Below are positions 1 to 12,153 of a stretch of DNA of 64,000 nt, one piece after another; position 1 is the first letter of the stretch, and each line of letters opens with the position of its first letter. Both the position numbers and the translations under genes were made by a program. Under the pieces are notes generated by a model. The model worked only from the letters and a program-made list of their open reading frames with translations. It was not told the origin of the DNA and did no database searches. This stretch comes from Megalobrama amblycephala. Taxonomy: Eukaryota; Chordata; Actinopteri; Cypriniformes; Xenocyprididae. The DNA lies in assembly GCF_018812025.1 (NCBI RefSeq), contig NC_063062.1:2578754-2642753 (forward strand), read 5' to 3'.

Positions 1-2991
1 AATTCACAGCACATAGAAACTCTTTCACCTAGATATTATCACATAGAGACTGTGTCTGTACCTCGAACTAGTAAATACAAAAAACTTCCGAAACCTTTTA
101 AGGGTAAAAATTTAATTGATGTTCAAAAAATGAAAATCACAGATAAATCAGATAAACAAATGATAAAGCTTGGGTTACTGAATATTAGATCTATTTCTTC
201 AAAAGCACTTATTGTAAATGAAATTATCACAGACAATAAACTAGACTTGCTGTGTTTGACAGAAACCTGGCTAAAACCAGACGATTACATTACTTTAAAT
301 GAATCTAGTCCTCAAGGTTATGATTATCGACACAATCCTTGACAGAAAGGCAAAGGGGGAGGTGTTGCTGTAATTTATAGTAATATATTCAGAATCATTC
401 AAAAGAATTTCAAATATAATTCCTTTGAAGTGATGGTGCTTTATGTAACATTATGTAAGTTGACATTTGTGCTGGCTACTGTATACAGGCCACCAGGGCA
501 CCATAATGACTTTATCAAAGAATTTGCTGATTTTATATCAGAGTTAGTACTGGCTGCGGATAAAGTCCTTGTTGTTGGTGATTTTAATATCCATGTAGAT
601 AATAATAAAGACGCATTTGGATTGGCATTTGCAGACATTTTAAACTCTATTGGAGTTAGACAACACGTGTCAGGACCCACTCATTGTCGTAATCATACCC
701 TAGATCTAATACTGTCGCATGGAATTGATATTGATGCTGTTGAAATTCTACAGCAGAGCGATGATATATCAGATCATTATTTAGTCTCGTGTATAATACA
801 ATTAGCCAAGGCTACAAAACCACCACCCAGCCATAAATATTGTAGAACCATCACGTCTACCACTAAAGATTGCTTTATAAATAATCTCCCCAAGCAGTTT
901 CATCGCCTTAGTATACCTGACAACTTAGAAGAACTCGATGCTGCAACAGAAACGATTGGATCTCTCTTTTCCAGCACATTAGATGCAGTCGCTCCTTTAC
1001 GTCTAAAGAAGATTAAGGAAACTAATTCAACGCCGTGGTATGATGAGCACACTCGGGCTCTAAAACGAGCTGTTAGAAAAGCTGAACGTAGTTGGAAGAA
1101 AACAAAACTAGAAGTTTTTCGCCTTTCGTGGAAAGAAAAAATGATTGAGTACAGAACGGCTATAAGAAATGCTAGATCTACTTATTTTTCAAATCTCTTA
1201 ATAGAAAACAAACATAATCCTAGGTATTTATTTGACACAGTGGCTAAATTAACTAGAAACAGAGATTCAACTGCTGACGTTTCCATAGAGCACAGCAGTA
1301 ATGACTTTATGAACTTCTTTACTTGCAAGATTGATAATATTAGAGAGAAAATTATAAACATGCAACCGTCTACAGTTTCGCTTCAGACAGTGCACTGTAG
1401 TGTCCCTGAGGTAAAACTAGAATCATTCGCCGCTATAGGAGAGGAAGAATTATCTAAACTTATCAAATCATCAAAATCAACGACATGTATGTTAGACCCA
1501 ATGCCGACTAAACTACTGAAAGAAATGCTTCCAGAGGTCGTAGGTCCACTTCTTGATATAATTAATTCATCCTTAACACTAGGATACGTGCCAAAAACCT
1601 TTAAGCAGGCTATTATTAAACCTCTTATTAAAAAACCTCAACTAGATCCGAGAGATTTAGTAAATTACAGGCCAATCTCGAATCTACCTTTTCTGTCAAA
1701 GATACTAGAAAAGGCAGTTTCAACACAACTGTGCTCCATTTTAGAAAGAAATGGAATCTGTGAGGATTTCCAGTCAGGATTTAGACCATACCATAGTACT
1801 GAGACTGCTCTCGTTAGAGTTACAAACGATCTACTCCTATCATCCGATCGTGGCTGTATTTCTCTATTAGTGTTATTAGATCTCAGTGCTGCTTTTGACA
1901 CTATCGATCACAACATTCTTTTAAAAAGACTTGAAAACTATATTGGCATTAGTGGAATTGCTTTGGCATGGTTCAAATCATACTTATCTGACCGTTATCA
2001 GTCTGTAGTAGTTAATGAAGAGATGTCGTATCGATCACAAGTTCAATATGGAGTACCACAAGGCTTAGTACTAGGACCGTTGCTTTTCACTCTGTACATG
2101 CTGCCCTTAGGAGAGATAATTAGGAAGCATGGTGTTAGTTTTCACTGCTACGCTGACGATACTCAGCTCTATATTTCCTCGCGCCCTGACGAAGCCTACA
2201 AATTCACAAAACTAACAGAATGCATAGCTGACATTAAAAACTGGATGACAAGAAATTTCTTATTATTAAATTCAGAAAAAACTGATATCCTAATCTTTGG
2301 ACCAAAAACTTCCTCACGAAAAAACCTTGAATACTCTCTAACACTTGACGGGTGCTCCATTAAACCTTCGTCCTCAGTTAGGAACTTGGGTGTGCTCTTC
2401 GATACCAATCTTTCATTTGAAAGTCATGTTTCTAGTATCTGTAAAACCGCCTTCTTCCATCTAAAAAATATATCTAAATTACGACATATGCTCTCAATGA
2501 CAAATGCGGAACAGTTGGTTCATGCATTCATGACCTCAAGACTAGATTATTGTAACGCTCTACTGGGTGGTTGTTCTGCTCGGCTTTTAAACAGACTACA
2601 GTTGGTCCAAAATGCGGCAGCTAGAGTTCTTACTAGAACCAGAAAGTATGACCATATTAGCCCAGTTCTGTCAACATTACATTGGCTCCCTATTAAACAT
2701 CGTATAGATTTTAAAATCTTGCTACTTACTTATAAAGCTCTAAATGGTTTAGCTCCCCAGTACCTAAGTGAGCTCTTAATGCATTATAGTCCTTCACGTT
2801 TATTGCGATCTCAGAATTCAGGCCAGTTGATAATACCCAGAATATCAAAATCAACTGAAGGCGGCAGATCCTTTTCCTATTTAGCACCTAAACTCTGGAA
2901 CAATCTTCCTAACATTGTTCGGGAAGCAGACACACTCTGTCAGTTTAAATCTAGACTAAAAACACATCTCTTTGCTCTTGCATACACATAA
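1..2991 (+). pseudogene. L2 ORF2: endonuclease plus reverse transcriptase, one in-frame stop
   Basis: Encodes the apurinic-type endonuclease that nicks target DNA and the reverse transcriptase that copies the element RNA. The frame is open from base 1 (no start codon in view) and is broken only by TGA at 340-342; it then continues without a shift to TAA at 2989-2991. The stop could be a CpG decay of CGA. Endonuclease motifs: LNIRSI and TETW before the stop, [10 protein letters not shown] (about 574-603), ISDHYLVS (about 766-789). RT motifs: [35 protein letters not shown] (about 1870-1908), [10 protein letters not shown] and the catalytic YADD (about 2150). In [10 protein letters not shown] a leucine replaces the usual serine, a second likely defect. 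The C-terminal region to [11 protein letters not shown] looks complete. Confidence 0.88.
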
Positions 2992-3669
2992 CACATTATC
3001 AATACATTAACATTTTTCAAATCCGTTAAAGGATTGTTACGCTGCAATAATTAGGTCGGCCGGAACCGAGAACATTTCCTATAACACTAGATATACCTGT
3101 ACATCAGAATAAGAATGGCATCTACGCTAATATCTGTCTCTCTGCTTATCCTGAGGTTTTCCGGGTGCTGGATCCAGGCCGTATCCAGATCAGATGGAGA
3201 ACCTGTGTCTGGACCTGACTACAACGTAGCCCAGGAGACAATGGGCCTACAGATCCAGTTCTGGCTGCATCTATAATTCAGATTTTTAATCCCTGTATCC
3301 GCTTACATATATTTATATATAATCTATTTTTAATCTCTATAATAAAAATGTATAATTCAGATTTTGATCTCCATATCCATTTACATATATTATATATATC
3401 TTCCAAGGGTTTTTTTCCCTCCTAGGACTTTTTTCCCAGTGTTAGCACGCTGGGTTTTTCTCCTAGGGGGTTTTTTCCACCCCTGGGAGTCAGCCGACAT
3501 TGGCTTAATGTAGCACCATCTTGTATATGTTACATATTACCACGCTTGTTTGTACAGCTTATTTTTAACCACTTCCCTTTTTTCTGTGCTTCTAATATGT
3601 AAAGCTGCTTTGAAACAATTACCAATTGTAAAAGCGCTATATAAATAAATTTGACTTGACTTGACTTGA
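2992..3669 (+). repeat. L2 3' UTR with internal duplication and TTGAC tail
   Basis: Non-coding 3' part of the L2. A unit of roughly 77 bp starting ATAATTCAGATTTT occurs twice in a row (near 3273 and 3350). The last 60 bases carry the GCGCTATATAAATAAA motif and three TTGAC units. The stretch 3049-3225 matches, in reverse complement, the minus-strand L2 at 63377-63545. Confidence 0.8.
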
Positions 3670-4597
3670 ATGTAAATCAATATTTACATAGCATAATAGT
3701 AGTACATTTATCTGTCTTACACGTGTCCAGCATTGTCCTGCAAAATCACATCTATTGTCCTGCAACAGATTGTAACGGTCACAGAGCATTATATTAATTA
3801 GAAGTAGAATGTGAGCTGCGCATGTGCATAATGTGCGAGAATGTAAGAGAATCCAAACAGTGCAGGAGAAGAGATAACCGCTCTGTCGACTTTGTACTCT
3901 TTTCCCTTTTATTTTCCTTTTTCTATTTGTGACCTTAGTTGAATGTTTATTTGTATCATTTTCTCTCACTCATCCCCATGTATGCGGACAAGTGTGATGA
4001 TGTATAAGTCATTTTATTAAACCCGGAGAAAATACGCCAGCTCTCGCCTCACGTGCATCATTTCCTCGAGCTACACATTCTCTACACATTTGTTTTTCTG
4101 GGCAATAACATTTCAACTCTGCGTTACAAGATCAAAAGCCAGGTGGTCACCCTAAGAATTAGGAATCACGTGACGCAGGGTAAAGTTAGTCCTGCTATGG
4201 GTCTGCTGCTATTTTAATATGTTCTTTTCTCAAATATCGCTTCTTACCATTTCTGTTTTGTCTGTTTTCCAAGTTGCTGTTGTATAATCTACAAAGAAAT
4301 TAATTTCTACTTGTTTGTAGCTAATGCGGCCACTCAGACTGTTGCTCGAATATACCGGCAGGCAGCTTTATTTCACCAGCTGTCATACAGTAGGCTATAG
4401 GCTACGCAGCTATTCATTCAGCAATTCCCCTGCTCGTATCACCGTACAACGTACATTATTTATATAATTTATTCATAAAAAAACTAAACTTCAAAACAGG
4501 ACCGCTTGCACCCTTGATGTTTCTGGATATAAACACTTCTTGTCATCTCTCAATGATATTTCGTTTTATTCACTCATATTTTCCTGTCATCGTAATC
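3670..4597. other. No gene seen; weak solo-LTR candidate
   Basis: No coding region with recognisable motifs. The piece 3771-4077 begins TGTAACGG and ends GCTACACA and has an ATTAAA just before a GC-richer end, so it could be a degenerate solo LTR. I see no matching target duplication, so this is only a suggestion. Confidence 0.2.
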
Positions 4598-4870
4598 TTA
4601 AAGGGATAGTTCACCCAAAAATGAAAATTTGATGTTTATCTACTTACCCCCAGGGCATCCAAGATGTAGGTGACCTTGTTTCTTCAGTAGAACACAAATG
4701 ATGATTTTTAACTCTAACCGTTGCCGTCTGTCAGCCGTATAATGCGTGTCAATAGGAACTCCATCTATAAGAGTCAAAAAAACATGCACAGACAAATTCC
4801 AAATTAAACCCTGCGGCTTGTGACGACACATTGATGTCCTAAGACACGAAATGATCGGTTTGTGCGAGAA
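4598..4870 (+). repeat. One arm of a TTAA-flanked foldback MITE
   Basis: Begins TTAAAGGGATAGTTCACCC at 4598 and follows the left arm of the complete copy at 23384-23979 for about 270 bases (shared blocks around the GGCATCCAAGATGTAGGTGA and ACACATTGATGTCCTAAGA motifs). The opposite arm is absent, so the copy is truncated or rearranged at about 4870. Confidence 0.75.
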
Positions 4871-5777
4871 ACCGAACAATAGGTTAGAGAGAAGAAAGAA
4901 GGTGAAGAGAGAAGTTTGATGAAAGAAATGAGGGATTAAATCTGCTTGAATAGAATATACTATTATAATATTATAATATACACAAAAGAAAAGAATAATT
5001 AGAGCCATAAGCAGGCCAGATAGGTGTGAATGTGTGAAGGGGAGACTGAAACTGAATGGTGCAGTTTGCACCACAAAACAATAGAGACAAAACATCGAAT
5101 GGATGCTTAGTAGATGACAATAAACATCAGTTAGCATTTTAGAGTCTTCTCAAAATAAAATCACATGACATGATCTTGAAAAACATTTAATAAAACTCAT
5201 AGTTTAAAAAAAAGGTTTGAAATATATCATGGCCAGACATGTGGCTTTAGCTGAAGTGCATTTCTAGATTGTAACAAGGCCAACTTCAATTTTATTTTGA
5301 TAAGATATTTCATAAAAATACATTTCTAATAACTTTCCAAAATTTTAAGCTATTTATAACTACTTTTTTTTCAATATGACAAAAATTAATTCTGACTTTA
5401 CAATAAACTACAAAGTGTCTGCTTTCAAATAAGACCTTACTTATGCTTTTAGTGCAAAGGCTTTATGAACTGTATCTCTTTTGGGTATATCATTTCTTGT
5501 TTGGTTTTTTTTGTTTTTGTTTTGTTTTTTTACAAAATCGGGGGTGCTGGCTAACAGGTTAAACAAGATTAGAAAATGTTGTAAAAGTATTGTTCATTTT
5601 TGCTCATGATACCTAATGTTAATGTTTGTTCAGTTAAGTGATAAGTGCCAATTTCATATATTTGCGAAACAGATTTATGACTATATCCAATAATACAACT
5701 AGGGTTAAAAACACATACTGCACAGATGTGCCTGGTGCTGGATACTTAATTTTTTTAAACTCCATTATGTGTTAATG
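4871..5777. other. No gene seen, AT-rich
   Basis: No convincing coding sequence. Contains short TA-rich runs near 4965-4982 and a TTTTG-rich run near 5500-5531. Origin unresolved. Confidence 0.4.
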
Positions 5778-5970
5778 CAAAGGTCTTCAAACCTATTCCT
5801 TGGGACCCACTGTCCTGCAGAGTTTAGTTCCAGCCCTAATCAAACACACCTGAAGCAGCTAATCAAGCTCTTCAGGATCACTTCAAAATACACAGGCAGG
5901 TGTTCTGAAGCAGGTTGGAAATAAACTTTGCAGAACAGTGGGTCTTCTGGAGCAGGGTTGAAAACCTTTG
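5778..5970. mobile_element. Short palindromic hAT-type MITE
   Basis: Inverted termini CAAAGGTCTTCAAAC and GTTGAAAACCTTTG bracket 193 bp. Flanking 8-mers TGTTAATG (5770-5777) and TGTTAAAG (5971-5978) agree at 7 of 8 positions, as expected of an old hAT target duplication. The interior motifs GTCCTGCAGAGTTTAG and CCTAATCAAACACACCTGAA recur at 15585-15690 and 23088-23283. Confidence 0.75.
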
Positions 5971-6342
5971 TGTTAAAGTACCAACATGTCAGAACTGGTT
6001 GATATACTGTAACTATATGATAAATCATATTTATATATTTTTTCCCGTCTTTTGTATATTCATATGTCTATTTAGTTTAGCCTCTATTAAATGGTTAGTT
6101 CACCCAAAAATGAAAATAATGTCATTTATTACTCACCCTCATGTCGTTCTACACCCATAAGGCCTTCATTAATCTTCAGAACACAAATTAAGATATTTTT
6201 GATTAAATCTGATGACTCAGTGAGGCCTGCATTCAAAGCTATGACATTTCCTCTCTCAAGATCCATAAAGGTACTAAAAACGTATTTGAAACCCAAAATC
6301 CAGATGTAAGCGTCCCTAAACTTATGAGATCTCTGACAGAGT

Positions 6343-8152
6343 TTGGTTCAGTTGTCTGGCTATCATTTAAACATTACTAAAACACAAGTTCTGACCATTA
6401 ATTACTCCCCCAATAAATCCATACGACACAATTATAAACTTAAATGGAAAGCTAAAAAGTTAAAGTATCTAGGTGTATTTATCTCCCAAGATCTAGACGA
6501 TTTGTTCAGTTTGAATTTTGAGAAACTTATTGATTCTATACAGAAAGATATGAAGTGCTGGGCAATGCTGATATTAGACTTCAATGCTAGAATGGAAATA
6601 GTGAAAATGAATCTGCTTCCCAGATTTCTGTATCTTTTCATGTCATTGCCCATCAGGATTGCTGACTCGCATTTTAACGCTTGGGACCGGCTAATATCAC
6701 GATTTATTTGGTCAGGGGCAAGACCAAGGATAAAATTTAGGACACTTCAGATCGATAAAGATCATGGCGGTTTAGCCCTTCCAAATCTGAAGAATTATTA
6801 TTACGCATCTCAAATGAGATATATGGTTTATTGGTGTTCCGCAGAAACCGAGGCTCGATGGAGACTGATTGAACTATCCCAGGGACAGAGCCAACCTCAA
6901 ACCCGTTTAGGAGGTAAAGTTATCTCAAATAAAGATGGCAATCGTATAGTTGAAGATACACTATTAATTTGGAAAGAGATTGTAAATAAGTACAAATTGA
7001 CTAATGATATTAAACTTTTGATCTGGCCCTCCTGCAACCCGAGTTTTCGACTAGGTGAAATAGACTCTTCATTCTTGAGCTGGAAAGATCGAGGCCTCAT
7101 GGCACTGTGTCAGTTTTTAGACAGCAACACATTCAAAAAATTCGAACAACTCAAGAATCAATACAAACTAGAGAACAGAGATCTTTTCAAATATTTTCAA
7201 GTGAGACATTTCTCCAATCAAAGCGTTCACTGCGCTCACCCAGCTAATGAGGTGCAATAACCTATATTTCAATTAAGAATACAAAGGAGGTATGCACTCT
7301 AAAAGAGACTTTAATAGAAGCTCACAGGAGATAAATCAACAAACGTTTTGGCTCTTTGCCTTCGTCAGTGTCATTTCTACAACAGTGAGACATTTCTACA
7401 ACAGTGAAATAAGAAAAGGTATCTCTCCTGAGGGCAATGACATTGTTAAAGTTTTTAGTGATGCTTATGAGCTCTTGCCAAGTAAAACTGTCTCTAAATT
7501 GTATAAAGCACTGCAGAAACAAAATGGAAATAATACATTGTATATCAAGTCGAAATGGGAAAAGGAACTGTGTATGGAAGTGTCAGAGGGTGATTGGCTT
7601 TCGATGTGTGTGACACAACAGACATCTACTTGTTCTAAAAGATGGAGGGAATTTGGGTGGAAGAGTTTGGTTAGATTTTTCATTACACCTCATATTATTA
7701 ATAAACAAAGGGGTGAACAACAGCAATGCTGGTGACAGTGTGGACATCGGAACGCCAATCACTCTCATATATTTTCGATGTGCCCAAAGTTAGAACAATT
7801 CTGGGACAGTATCCTTTTAATTACTGGAAGGATAATGGGTTATGTCATCCCTAAAGACCCTAAGATTTTCTTGTTAGGTCTTCTACCTGGTGAGGTGGTC
7901 CAAAAAGAAGACACTTATTTTTTTAAAATTCTAACGATTGCATGTAAAAAAGCTATCACTCGGTCTTGGTTAAAGATTGACCCACCTCGGACTGAACAGT
8001 GGAAAGAAATAGTGGAGGAGATACACTCAATGGAGAAGATGACATACTTTCTACGTATCAAAGGATATAATATCCTTTTCATATATATAATAAGCGCTGG
8101 TCAAAATGGTTTGCATATAAAGAAGCGGAACAATTTTAATATTTTATTTTAA
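6343..8152 (+). pseudogene. L1 ORF2 C-terminal region, broken
   Basis: Three plus-strand open stretches (6343-7260, 7292-7735, 7778-8152) together resemble the part of L1 ORF2 that follows the reverse transcriptase palm: KLKYLGVFIS, NAWDRLISRFIWSGARPRIK, GGLALPNLKNYYYASQ, then MCPKLEQFWDSI and the C-terminal LLGLLP region. The catalytic YADD part is absent because of 5' truncation. The first break is caused by a 170-bp insertion (7214-7383); later breaks are frame changes near 7735. No function is expected. Confidence 0.82.
7214..7383 (-). mobile_element. Short Penelope-like tail inserted in the L1
   Basis: A 170-bp insertion flanked by a 14-bp direct repeat AGTGAGACATTTCT (7200-7213 and 7384-7397). 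On the minus strand it contains GACGAAGGC followed by AAACGTTTGTTG and a TAAAGTC-rich end, which recalls the terminal region of Penelope-like elements; compare 25400-25440. The insertion is clear; the family name is tentative. Confidence 0.55.
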
Positions 8153-8479
8153 TATTTTATTTCGCTGTTATATAATTTATAGTGCCCCTTGTTCTTTGTC
8201 CCCTTGTATGTTGTGTTGTAATTAAGAAAACGTAAAAACGTAAAAAAAACTTATTTGAAACAGTTCATGCGAGTTCAGGGGTGTATTCCAGAAAGCAGGT
8301 TATGTGACTTACCCAGGTAAGTTTAGGAGTAAGTAAGCGGATAACCTCTGCTTTCGGTTCCAAAAACGGAGGTAACTTTCGGGTTATGTAAGTAACCATA
8401 GCAACTGACTCTCTGAGGATAACCTGCTCTGGAGCAGGTTATGTTGCAGGGTTAGTTTGTTTCAGAGAGGTTTCCGAGC

Positions 8480-9598
8480 ATGGCGTGCCCTTTTGATGAG
8501 GATCCTGTGGACGTAGAGGCACAGATTATACAGGTTTTCTTTCGCTGTTTTACGAATTCTTTGTATTGCTCTGCGCTTTTTTGCTACGGGGAGTTTTCTC
8601 TACAGTGTGGCCGATGCAGAGCATGTGGGAAAGGCAACAGTGTGTAGAGCCGTTCGTACAGTATGCATGGCACTGAAACGGTTTCTACACACTTCTGTAC
8701 AGTTCCCTGACCATAAACCTGTGCACTTTATTAAAGAAGAATTCCACAGGGTGGCAGGTGTGCTCTCAGAAATTCTGTCATCTACTTCAATTAAATGACA
8801 TTTCTTAATGGGTTTATTTTGACTGCACACACACACGTAAAGGCTACACAGACTTCTTAAACTTGTAATTAATCTTAATTTCAGGGTTCCCAAACGTGAT
8901 TGGGTGCATTGATGGCACCCACATTCCTATTAAAGCTCTATCTATCAATGAGGGAGACTATGTTAGTAGGAAGTCTGTGCATAGCATCAATGTGCAGGTA
9001 ATAGCTATATTTTGGCTCCTTAATATTGGTGTTACAAATAATAAACTTATTGTTCTCCACAGGTAATATGTGATGCAACCCACCTTATCACTAATGTTGA
9101 GGCAAAATGGCCTGGGTCTGTACATGATGCCAGAATATTTAGAGAGTCATCTCTGTGCAACAAATTTCAACAGGGTACGTTTTGTTAGACAAATGCTTGT
9201 AGTCTTTATTACATTTACAAAACACCTCAAACATTACAGGACACTTCTATGGTTACTTGCTGGGGGACAGAGGATACCCTTGCCCCCCCTATATGATGAC
9301 ACCCTACCCTGATCCTGAGCCCAGACCACAGACACGCTTCAACCTGTCTCACAGCAGAACACGGGCCAAGGTGGAGATGACAATAGGCATTCTGAAGGCG
9401 AGGTTTCAGTGTCTGCGTGGGCTCAGGGTCACTTCAAAAAGGGCATGTGACATCACAGTTGCTTGTGTGGTACTTCACAACATTGCCACAATAAGAGGAG
9501 AGAGGCCTCCCCCCTGTCCTGATGAAGATGACCTAGAACAACACCCATTGAATCTAGCAGACCACAGAGATGGCAGAATGCTTAGAGACATTATTTAA
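8480..9598 (+). pseudogene. Harbinger (HARBI1-like) DDE transposase, N-terminal part missing
   Basis: Starts with MACPFDEDPVDVEAQIIQ at 8480-8533. A piece of the N-terminal half is then missing, and the frame resumes near 8549 (CIALRFFATGSFLYSVADAE). Exons seen with GT-AG junctions: to 8757, 8885-8997, 9063-9174, 9240-9598. Catalytic residues are all visible: D in [11 protein letters not shown] in LLGDRGYP, E in RAKVEMTIGILKARF. The C-terminal block ACDITVACVVLHNIATIRGE is typical of the family, and the stop is TAA at 9596-9598. From established knowledge this enzyme cuts and joins the element ends and needs the Myb-like partner for nuclear import and binding. The 5' gap and frame change make the copy probably inactive. 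Confidence 0.85.
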
Positions 9599-9659
9599 TG
9601 TTTTCTATTTCTTCATATCCTGAAACAAAAGAGACATGACAGATTTGTATTTATTGCTT

Positions 9660-9661
<2 letters not shown>

Positions 9662-9699
<38 letters not shown>
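9662..9699 (+). repeat. (AC)n microsatellite
   Basis: About 19 AC units just after the Harbinger transposase stop, inside the transposon. Confidence 0.95.
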
Positions 9700-9703
<4 letters not shown>

Positions 9704-10558
9704 ATAATAACAGATTCATGTTCACTTATGATTCTCACCTTAAGGTGATGCCTTAGTTCTCACCTTAGTTCTATTTCAAGTTTGGCCTTTTTAATGGCCA
9801 GCCTTTTCTCCTCTAGCTGAAGCTGTATAAGGTCCATGTCCATGTCAGTTTTTTTTTAATTTGCCTCAATAGATGGACCTTACACAGCTCCTTTGCAGAC
9901 AACTAGGAAGGCAAAGTAAATAAGATGGTTAAAGAAGAAAATCTGCTTACATAGTAATTATGTAAATAAGGACAACCAGGGACAAGTTGTTACACTGCTA
10001 AGATTATGTGTAGAGGTAGATGGACCCTCATCTGCATGTACATCCCCAGCTAGATTCTGTCACAGGACAAATGACACATTTTTCACTCCATCTAAAAAGC
10101 TATGCATTGTCCAGTATATGCATCATACCTCTGTGGGTCTCCCAGCACTTTCTAATTCAGTCACAGCAGATGTGGTCTCTTCATTATCATCCTAGAGTGG
10201 AAATATGCAAGGTTACTTTGTCTGGCAGACAAAGTGAAAGATCTAAAAGCAACTGGTTCTTAAAATGCATCACTAACAATTGTGACAGACTGTGTGGTTT
10301 TAGGAGGATCCAATAATTCAATGCGTCCATCAGCAACTGCAAGAATAAAAGATACTCAATGTGTAAATTACTAAAGTATGACAGACACTGAATAAACCCA
10401 TTAGGAACATGCAAGAATAAAAACAGATTACTGTATACAGCATATGCTGTAAAATAGAATATGTATGCATAATGCTCAAGTGAAACAATAACTGCATTTG
10501 GGAAGCATTTAGCCTTCTTCCTAATGACAAGAGTTAATGATCGTTTTGTCCAAACGTA

Positions 10559-12153
10559 CAGTGGGTACGGAAAGTATTCAGACCCCCTTAAATTTTTCAC
10601 TCTTTGTTATATTGCAGCCATTTGCTAAAATCATTTAAGTTCATTTTCTTTCCTCATTAATGTACACACAGCACCCCATATTGACACAAAACACAGAATT
10701 GTTGACATTTTTGCAGATTTATTAAAAAAGAAAAACTGAAATATCACATGGTCCTAAGTATTCAGACCCTTTGCTGTGACACTCATATATTTAACTCAGG
10801 TGCTGTCCATTTCTTCTGATCATCCTTGAGATGGTTCTACACCTTCATTTGAGTCCAGCTGTGTTTGATTATACTGATTGGACTTGATTAGGAAAGCCAC
10901 ACACCTGTCTATATAAGACCTTACAGCTCACAGTGCATGTCAGAGCAAATGAGAATCATGAGGTCAAAGGAACTGCCTGAAGAGCTCAGGAGACAGAATT
11001 GTGGCAAGGCACAGATCTGGCCAAGGTTACAAAAAAATGTATGCTGCACTTAAGGTTCCTAAGAGCACAGTGGCCTCCATAATCCTTAAATGGAAGACGT
11101 TTGGGATGACCAGAACCCTTCCTAGAGCTGGCCGTCCAGCCAAACTGAGCTATCGGGGGAGAAGAGCCTTGGTGAGAGAGGTAAAGAAGAACCCAAAGAT
11201 CACTGTGGCTGAGCTCCAGAGATGCAGTCGGGAGATGGGAGAAAGCTGTAGAAAGTCAACCATCACTGCAACCCTCCACCAGTCAGGGCTTTATGGCAGA
11301 GCGGCCCCACGGAAGCCTCTCCTCAGTGCAAGACACATTAAAGCCTGCATGGAGTTTTCCAAAAAACACCTGAAGGACTCCAAGATGGTGAGAAATAAGA
11401 TTCTCTGGTCTGATGAGAAAACCAGGCACTGTTCATCACCTGTCCAATACAGTCCCAACAGTGAAGCATGGTGGTGGCAGCATCATGCTGTGGGGGTATT
11501 TTTCAGCTGCAGGGACAGGACGACTGGTTGCAATCAAGGGAAAGATGAATGCGGCCAAGTACAGGGATATCCTGGACGAAAACCTTCTTCAGAGTGCTCA
11601 GGACCTCAGACTGGGCCGAAGGTTTACCTTCCAACAAGACAATGACCCTAAGCACACAGCTAAAATAACGAAGGAGTGGCTTCACAACAACTCCATGACT
11701 GTTCTTGAATGGCCCAGCCAGAACCCTGACTTAAACCCAATTGAGCATCTCTGGAGAGACCTAAAAATGGCTGTCCACCAACGTTTACCATCCAACCTGA
11801 CAGAACTGGAGAGGATCTGCAAGGAGGAATGGCAGAGGATGCCCAAATCCAGGTGTGAAAAACTTGTCGTGGCATCTTTGCCGAAAAGACTCATGGCTGT
11901 ATTAGATCAAAAGGGTGCTTCTACTAAATACTGAGCAAAGGGTCTGAATACTTAGGACCATGTGATATTTCAGTTTTTCTTTTTTAATAAATCTGCAAAA
12001 ATGTCAACAATTCTGTGTTTTTCTGTCAGTATGGGGTGCTGTGTGAACATTAATGAGGAAAAAAAAAATGAACTTAAATGATTTTAGCAAATGGCTGCAA
12101 TATAACAAAGAGTGAAAAATTTAAGGGGGTCTGAATACTTTCCGTACCCACTG
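10559..12153 (+). mobile_element. Tc1/mariner element with about 200-bp inverted repeats
   Basis: TA at 10557-10558 and 12154-12155 flanks termini CAGTGGGTACGGAAAGTATT and its inverse. Long inverted repeats of about 200 bp hold a second copy of the GTATTCAGACCC motif at their inner ends. A defective DD34E transposase lies between them. A truncated relative lies at 26317-27245. Confidence 0.93.
10958..11934 (+). pseudogene. Tc1 transposase (DD34E) with two frame breaks
   Basis: Begins MRSKELPEELR at 10958. An extra base near 10990 shifts the frame, which resumes as ARHRSGQGYKKMYAALKV (paired helix-turn-helix region), then GRPAKLS and the second DNA-binding half. The first catalytic D is in LWSDE near 11410. 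Directly after it about 47 bases present in the copy at 26317-27245 (motif TKIELFGLNSKRYVWR) are missing, with a frame change. The second frame holds TVPTVKHGGGSIMLWG, FQQDNDPKHTA (second D) and NPDLNPIEHLW (E), ending at 11934. All three catalytic residues are present but split between frames; the product cannot be functional. Confidence 0.9.

Larger units (their letters stand above)
1..3669 (+). mobile_element. L2-clade LINE retrotransposon, 5' end outside the window
   Basis: Seen: an open frame running in from base 1 with endonuclease and reverse transcriptase motifs, a 3' UTR of about 0.66 kb, and an end made of a GCGCTATATAAATAAA motif followed by three TTGAC units (3651-3669). Such a 3' end with a short tandem tail is usual for fish L2 LINEs and their SINE partners. 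Related 3' ends occur at 16770-17085, 26041-26210 and 59178-63711, so this family has been active several times in this locus. The 5' target duplication cannot be checked because the element begins left of the window. Confidence 0.88.
6293..8251 (+). mobile_element. 5'-truncated L1/Tx1-like LINE
   Basis: The 3' end of an L1-clade LINE inserted in the MITE. A 10-bp target duplication TATTTGAAAC is at 6283-6292 and 8252-8261, and the 3' end is A-rich. Only the C-terminal part of ORF2 remains; truncation at the 5' end is usual for L1 insertions. Confidence 0.88.

Noticed and set aside
3771..4077. Solo LTR
   Set aside because: TGT...ACA borders and an ATTAAA are present, but no target duplication, second copy or U3 structure supports it; kept only as a weak note.
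3637..5137. Minus-strand open frames of 110 and 165 codons
   Set aside because: They cross a LINE tail and a MITE arm, have low-complexity composition and show no domain.
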